From positions 1 through 8,999 of the forward strand of contig CANGOK010000128.1 of NCBI GenBank assembly GCA_947455285.1: DNA of 8,999 nt, in the 5' to 3' direction. Position 1 is the first letter of the stretch, and every line of letters starts with the position of its first letter. Positions 5,885-8,999 of this stretch are shown piece by piece. Source of the DNA: Beijerinckiaceae bacterium (lineage in GTDB: Bacteria > Pseudomonadota > Alphaproteobacteria > Rhizobiales > Beijerinckiaceae). Below the pieces are notes generated by a model. That model ran no database searches, was not told the DNA's origin, and was given only the letters and a program-made list of their open reading frames with translations. Made by a program: the position numbers and the translations under genes.

Positions 5885-6469
5885 TCAGGCTGCGAGGCTC
5901 TTTTCGAAGGTCGCCTTCAGGGGCTCAGCCGCTTCGACGGCGACCTTTTGCGCGAGCGCGGTCATTTCCTTCATCTGGGTGGAAATGACCTCGAACTGCC
6001 TGCGGGCGTAGTCGGTTTGAAGCGAGAGGGCTTCAGGGATCGAACGGGCCGCAGCCAGCGCCTTGAAATGCTCAAGACTGGCGTCGGCCTGCGCCTTCAG
6101 CCCTTCGAGCGCCTTCTGGTTCAACTCACCAATTCCACGCGTGACGTTCACATAGCTCGTCTCGATGGTGTCGGTGACATCCTCGGCGGCGTGCTTCATC
6201 TTGTCATAGGCGGCGCGGGTCTGGACCAGCGCTTCTTGCGTGGCGCAGCGCAGGGTTTCCTGCGCGTCTCTGGCGTCAGAGACCGCCTTTTGGGTGGTCT
6301 CGTGGATGAGGTCGTCGAAGGCCGGAGCAAGCATGGCTGGGGCTTCGCGGGTCGCCTCGACGGCGTCCGCCGCCTTGGCCATCATCGTTTCGGTCGCAGA
6401 GGCTGCTTTCTTCGCCAGTTTGGGCGCAGACTCTGCGGACAAGGATTTCGGTTTGCGTGGCGTGGCCAT
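5885..6469 (-). CDS. Phasin, second gene of the pair (194 residues)
   Basis: Phasins coat polyhydroxyalkanoate granules and control their number and size. This protein has a Lys/Ala/Pro-rich N-terminus (1-45, starting MATPRKPKSL), then almost entirely predicted amphipathic helix. The phasin core runs over about 80-185, including 'LNQKALEGLKAQADASLEH' (116-134), 'ARSIPEALSLQTDYARRQFE' (141-160) and 'VEAAEPLKATFEKSL' (178-192), which are characteristic of the Phasin_2 family. There is no signal or membrane segment. The basic N-terminal extension, absent from its partner gene, could contact nucleic acid or other granule proteins (inference). The gene follows the shorter phasin by 23 nt and should be in one operon. 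Its ribosome-binding site GGAGAGG lies about 8 nt before the ATG and partly inside a small hairpin. Confidence 0.9.
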   Translation of the reverse strand: MATPRKPKSLSAESAPKLAKKAASATETMMAKAADAVEATREAPAMLAPAFDDLIHETTQKAVSDARDAQETLRCATQEALVQTRAAYDKMKHAAEDVTDTIETSYVNVTRGIGELNQKALEGLKAQADASLEHFKALAAARSIPEALSLQTDYARRQFEVISTQMKEMTALAQKVAVEAAEPLKATFEKSLAA

Positions 6470-6480
6470 GAAACTGTCCT

Positions 6481-6491
6481 CTCCGATGGAG
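6481..6491 (-). promoter_or_regulatory. Small hairpin covering the second phasin's ribosome-binding site
   Basis: In the minus-strand transcript CTCC, loop ATC and GGAG pair immediately after the TAA of the first phasin gene, and the GGAG arm is part of the Shine-Dalgarno sequence of the second. A ribosome terminating at that TAA would cover it. The stem is only 4 bp, so the effect, if any, is modest translational coupling. Confidence 0.3.
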
Positions 6492-6492
6492 C

Positions 6493-6858
6493 TTACTTCT
6501 TGATGCCGGTGGCCTTCTGCATCGCGTCGCCAAGCTCCTTGGTCTGAGCCTGGAGATTGGCCATCTGCGCCTTCAGGTAGTCGCTCTGAAGTTGCATGAC
6601 CTCTTGAATGTCCTTCGCGTGAACAAGTTTCTCAGCGAGGTCGAAAGCGGCGTTCACATTGTTTTCAGCGATCGCGACGGCCTTGGCGGACATGTCCTTG
6701 GCGCCAGCGAGGGCGGGGTTGGCGACGGGAGCCTCGAGCGAGGTCGTGCTCTTCTGGACGGCGCCCATGAAGCCCTCGAAGGCCTTGCGGGCCTGAGCGA
6801 CGCTGCGTTCGGCGAATTCACGCATTTCGGTGGGCACTTCAAAAACGGGCGTCGACAT
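6493..6858 (-). CDS. Phasin, first gene of the pair (121 residues)
   Basis: This is a short, all-helical granule-associated protein of the alphaproteobacterial phasin type. Recognisable parts are 'MREFAERSVAQARKAFEGF' (12-30), 'ENNVNAAFDLAEKLVHAKD' (65-83) and 'IQEVMQLQSDYLKAQM' (84-99), the last being the typical phasin signature of a hydrophobic heptad ending in a QS/QT-DY motif. The same 'LQ[ST]DY' motif appears in the neighbouring phasin (149-153), so the two are related paralogues that have diverged in length. AAGGAGAG about 6 nt upstream is a strong ribosome-binding site, fitting an abundant protein. It is the promoter-proximal gene of the pair, with a promoter and palindrome upstream. 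Confidence 0.92.
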   Translation of the reverse strand: MSTPVFEVPTEMREFAERSVAQARKAFEGFMGAVQKSTTSLEAPVANPALAGAKDMSAKAVAIAENNVNAAFDLAEKLVHAKDIQEVMQLQSDYLKAQMANLQAQTKELGDAMQKATGIKK

Positions 6859-6931
6859 TGGCTCTCTCCTTTAGTGAACCGGACCGCGTATGATCGGGTT
6901 GCAGGCCGCAGCCACTTAACGCGGCTGGCCC

Positions 6932-6960
6932 TATATAGATCAGATAATGGTGCGATGCAA
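6932..6960 (-). promoter_or_regulatory. Phasin operon promoter
   Basis: On the minus strand TTGCAT (6960-6955) and TATATA (6937-6932) are spaced by exactly 17 nt, a credible sigma-70 promoter that would start near 6925 and give a leader of about 65 nt. It sits between the first phasin gene and a perfect palindrome at 6966-6980. Confidence 0.55.
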
Positions 6961-6965
6961 CATAA

Positions 6966-6980
6966 TTGTGCGGCGCACAA
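6966..6980. promoter_or_regulatory. Perfect 15-nt palindrome, probable operator of the phasin operon
   Basis: TTGTGCG-G-CGCACAA is a perfect inverted repeat with a one-base centre, lying 5 bp upstream of the proposed phasin -35 box. Further TGC/GCA half-elements (TGCGATGCA at 6951-6959) overlap the -35. In several Alphaproteobacteria phasin genes are repressed by PhaR, which binds TGC-rich inverted sites, so a PhaR operator is a reasonable inference. No phaR gene is in the window. The site lies 136 nt from the divergent PAS gene and could also affect it. Confidence 0.5.
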
Positions 6981-7049
6981 AAATTTACGATGTTTTAGGG
7001 AATCCGGGCTTTCCGGGCGTCCGGCCATGGACCGTTGTCTTCGACCACG

Positions 7050-7064
7050 TTAAGCTTTGATTAA
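7050..7064. promoter_or_regulatory. CtrA-binding box (TTAA-N7-TTAA)
   Basis: TTAA at 7050-7053 and TTAA at 7061-7064 are separated by exactly 7 nt (GCTTTGA), matching the full CtrA consensus. It ends 51 nt upstream of the PAS-protein ATG, a usual location for CtrA control, and two TTAA tetramers in this GC-rich DNA are unlikely by chance. CtrA is the master cell-cycle response regulator of Alphaproteobacteria. Whether it activates or represses here cannot be read from the sequence; no good -10 box follows it. Confidence 0.6.
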
Positions 7065-7115
7065 GCCTGTTCAGGTGTCGACGGGCGTAGTGTGCGTAAA
7101 AAGGCGTTGAGATTC

Positions 7116-8999
7116 ATGGCTTTCAACTGGTCGAGATCTGACGATCTGGCCGCCCTTCTGGCGGAGCCGGCGCTTGCCGCGTCGCTCGCGCGTGGAGGGG
7201 CGATCTTCATCGGCGCCTCGTCCCCTGCGCGCCTTGTCTACGCCTCGGGCCCTCTGCAAGTTTTTTTTGGCGCCTCTCAGCTCGATCAGCTCGCGAATCG
7301 CTTGCTGGGCAAGCCGGGCCTCGTTGAGCGATTCGCCCAGCTCTCCCCGGGAGCGCCGGGCAGGCTGGAGCGGGTGCGCTTCGCCTTCGGTCTGAAGGTC
7401 GAGACCGTCACGGTCATGCTGCGCCGCACGCCAACCCCCGGCTCCTTCATCATCGGCATGCTCGTCGACGCGCGGATCGCCCAACCGCAGGGCGGCTACC
7501 CGGCCGCTATCACCGCCACGACGCCAGCCACGCCAGCGCCCGTGGTTGCGGCTGCCCCCGTCATTGCGCCTACGCCTGTCGTGGCGCCTGCCGCGCCGCT
7601 CATCGCCGCGCCTTCGGCGCCCGAACCTGCGCCCTCAGGCGAGGTTGGCGCCGTCGCCGCGCAACTGGCCCAGCGCCACGCCAATGCGCCCTTCCTGCGT
7701 TTCCTCTGGCAGACCGACTCCGCCGGGCGGCTCACCAGCCTCACCGGCCCCTTCTGCGAAGTGCTGGGCTGCTCACTTGAAGCCCTGCAGGGTCTCGACT
7801 TCGCTGAACTTGCGCGCGCCTGCGGTCCTGAGGCCGAGGACGGCCTGCGCAAGGGTCTGGGTGGGCGCGAGACCTGGAGCGGGCTTGATCTTCTCTGGCC
7901 CCTCGCCAATGCGAGGGTCGCCGCGCCGATCACGCTTGGCGGCTTGCCTGCGCTTGATGCGCGGCGGATGTTCCATGGCTATCGCGGCTTTGGCGTCATT
8001 CACATCAACCGGCTGGAGCCCTGCGCCCGCGCCTGGACGCCGCCCGCGCCAATCGTCAGGGCGGCCCCTGCGCCTGAGCCGGAACCTGCCCCCGTTCCTG
8101 CGAGCCCCTTTGCGGGCCTCGCCAATGTGGTGTCCATTCGCGAGCGTCGTCCCGATGCCCCGCTGCTCCCGACTGACCAGCCGGCGTCTGAACCAGCAGC
8201 GCCCGCCTCTCAGCCGCAAAAGCCCGCACGCAGCCGCGAGGCTTCCAACCTCGTGGAGCTTAGCTCGACCGAACGCACCGCCTTCCGCGAAATCGCCCGG
8301 GCTCTCGGCGCGCGGATCGATGACGACGCGCCCCCGCGCCGCGAGACCAGTGAGGATCGGGCAAGGCGAATTCGCGACCTGATTGATCTTGCGACCGTTC
8401 GCGCAGCCCATACCCCGCCTGAGCGGCCGCGCAATCTGCGTCTGGCGGAAGAGCCGCCGCCGGCTCCGCCAGAGCCGCCGCGCGTGGCTCCCGCCGCGCC
8501 TGAGGCCGCTGGCTCCATCCTTGACGAAGTGGGCGCCAATGCAGCCGCTCTGCTCGACCGTCTGCCTGTGGGCGTGCTGGTCAGCCGCATGGAGATCCCG
8601 GTTTTCCTCAACCGCACCCTGCTCGACCTGTTGGGTTTCGCCGACGCCGACGCCTTCCATGCGGCGGGCGGACTTGATTCCATTTTCATTGGCCGCGCTC
8701 AAGATCGGGACGCGCCGGGCTCGACCTCGATTCGCGCCGCTGATGGCGAGATCATTCCGGTCGACATCCGGATCCAGTCCGTCGAATGGGATGGCGCGCC
8801 TGCGACGCTCACCACCTTCCGCAAGCCAGAGTCGGATCTGAACCCGCGCCTGCGCAGTCTTGAAAGCGATCTGCGTGAGCGCGAGCTTGAGACGCGCGAG
8901 CTGCGCACCATTCTCGACACCGCCACCGATGGCGTCGCCGTGCTTGACGGACAGGGCGCCATTCTGTCGCTTAATCGCTCCGCCGAGGCTCTATTTGGC
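7116..8999 (+). CDS. Large multi-PAS sensor protein, probable PdhS/PleC-like histidine kinase (3' end outside window)
   Basis: The frame is open from ATG 7116 to the window edge (628 codons); the kinase part expected downstream is not visible. Residues 1-122 form an N-terminal domain of unknown type. Pro/Ala linkers occupy 123-180 and 303-375. A divergent PAS-like region runs over about 190-300 ('FLRFLWQTDSAGRLTSLTG'). Residues 381-400 carry 'LSSTERTAFREIARALGAR'. A second PAS covers 474-570 ('LPVGVLVSRMEIPVFLNRT'), then a charged helix (576-597), then the start of a third PAS ('ILDTATDGVAVLDGQGAI', 599-616, and 'LNRSAEALFG'). The last stretch closely resembles the PAS next to the kinase core in PdhS-type cell-cycle kinases of Hyphomicrobiales, which act on DivK. 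No transmembrane helix is seen, so it is probably cytoplasmic. An in-frame GTG at 7092 is an alternative start, and the ribosome-binding site is weak. A diguanylate-cyclase output instead of a kinase is not excluded. Confidence 0.8.
   Translation, partial: MAFNWSRSDDLAALLAEPALAASLARGGAIFIGASSPARLVYASGPLQVFFGASQLDQLANRLLGKPGLVERFAQLSPGAPGRLERVRFAFGLKVETVTVMLRRTPTPGSFIIGMLVDARIAQPQGGYPAAITATTPATPAPVVAAAPVIAPTPVVAPAAPLIAAPSAPEPAPSGEVGAVAAQLAQRHANAPFLRFLWQTDSAGRLTSLTGPFCEVLGCSLEALQGLDFAELARACGPEAEDGLRKGLGGRETWSGLDLLWPLANARVAAPITLGGLPALDARRMFHGYRGFGVIHINRLEPCARAWTPPAPIVRAAPAPEPEPAPVPASPFAGLANVVSIRERRPDAPLLPTDQPASEPAAPASQPQKPARSREASNLVELSSTERTAFREIARALGARIDDDAPPRRETSEDRARRIRDLIDLATVRAAHTPPERPRNLRLAEEPPPAPPEPPRVAPAAPEAAGSILDEVGANAAALLDRLPVGVLVSRMEIPVFLNRTLLDLLGFADADAFHAAGGLDSIFIGRAQDRDAPGSTSIRAADGEIIPVDIRIQSVEWDGAPATLTTFRKPESDLNPRLRSLESDLRERELETRELRTILDTATDGVAVLDGQGAILSLNRSAEALFG

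Noticed and set aside
5744..6547. 267-codon plus-strand frame opposite the second phasin
   Set aside because: It begins inside the tRNA and runs antisense to a clear phasin and its terminator.
7546..8702. Plus and minus alternative frames inside the PAS sensor gene
   Set aside because: They arise from the Pro/Ala-rich GC-biased coding sequence; only the frame from 7116 shows PAS motifs and stays open to the window end.

Overview
The window looks like ordinary chromosomal DNA from a GC-rich alphaproteobacterium, most likely of the Hyphomicrobiales (Rhizobiales) type. Four things point there. There is a tRNA-His with A73 and a G1:U72 pair, a form reported only from Alphaproteobacteria. There are two tandem small phasins. 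A perfect CtrA box (TTAA-N7-TTAA) lies in front of a large PAS-containing protein that resembles the PdhS/PleC kinases. There is also a malate synthase G. I cannot name the genus. No transposase, integrase, phage gene or CRISPR array was found, and no intergenic stretch exceeds about 260 bases.

Layout, left to right. Positions 1-654 (minus, cut by the window edge) encode a ModA-like substrate-binding-fold protein without a signal peptide. It is divergent from malate synthase G (glcB, 823-2982, plus). A GC-rich hairpin at 2993-3016 separates glcB from a convergent minus-strand pair: an inner-membrane SPOR-domain protein (3142-4020) and, 9 nt behind it, a possible 38-residue single-pass membrane microprotein (3016-3132). 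Divergent from these is a 74-residue protein of unknown function (4200-4424, plus). It is followed by a solitary secreted NitT/TauT-type ABC substrate-binding protein (4547-5596, plus) with no permease or ATPase beside it.

Next is tRNA-His(GTG) (5675-5751, minus). Then comes a minus-strand two-gene phasin operon: the 121-residue phasin at 6493-6858 is first and the 194-residue phasin at 5885-6469 is second. It has a recognisable promoter, a perfect 15-nt palindrome just upstream of the -35 box and a textbook intrinsic terminator. Divergent from the phasins, behind the CtrA box, is the first 628 codons of the large PAS sensor protein (7116 to beyond 8999).

How the genes fit together. The phasins point to polyhydroxyalkanoate storage. 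Malate synthase G consumes glyoxylate and acetyl-CoA, so both touch acetyl-CoA carbon flow, although they are separately transcribed. The PAS protein with its CtrA box, and perhaps the SPOR protein, belong to cell-cycle or envelope biology. The region is mostly housekeeping. The leads most worth a second look are the CtrA box ahead of the kinase-like gene, the uncatalogued-looking microprotein behind the SPOR gene, the phasin operator palindrome and the alphaproteobacterial form of tRNA-His.
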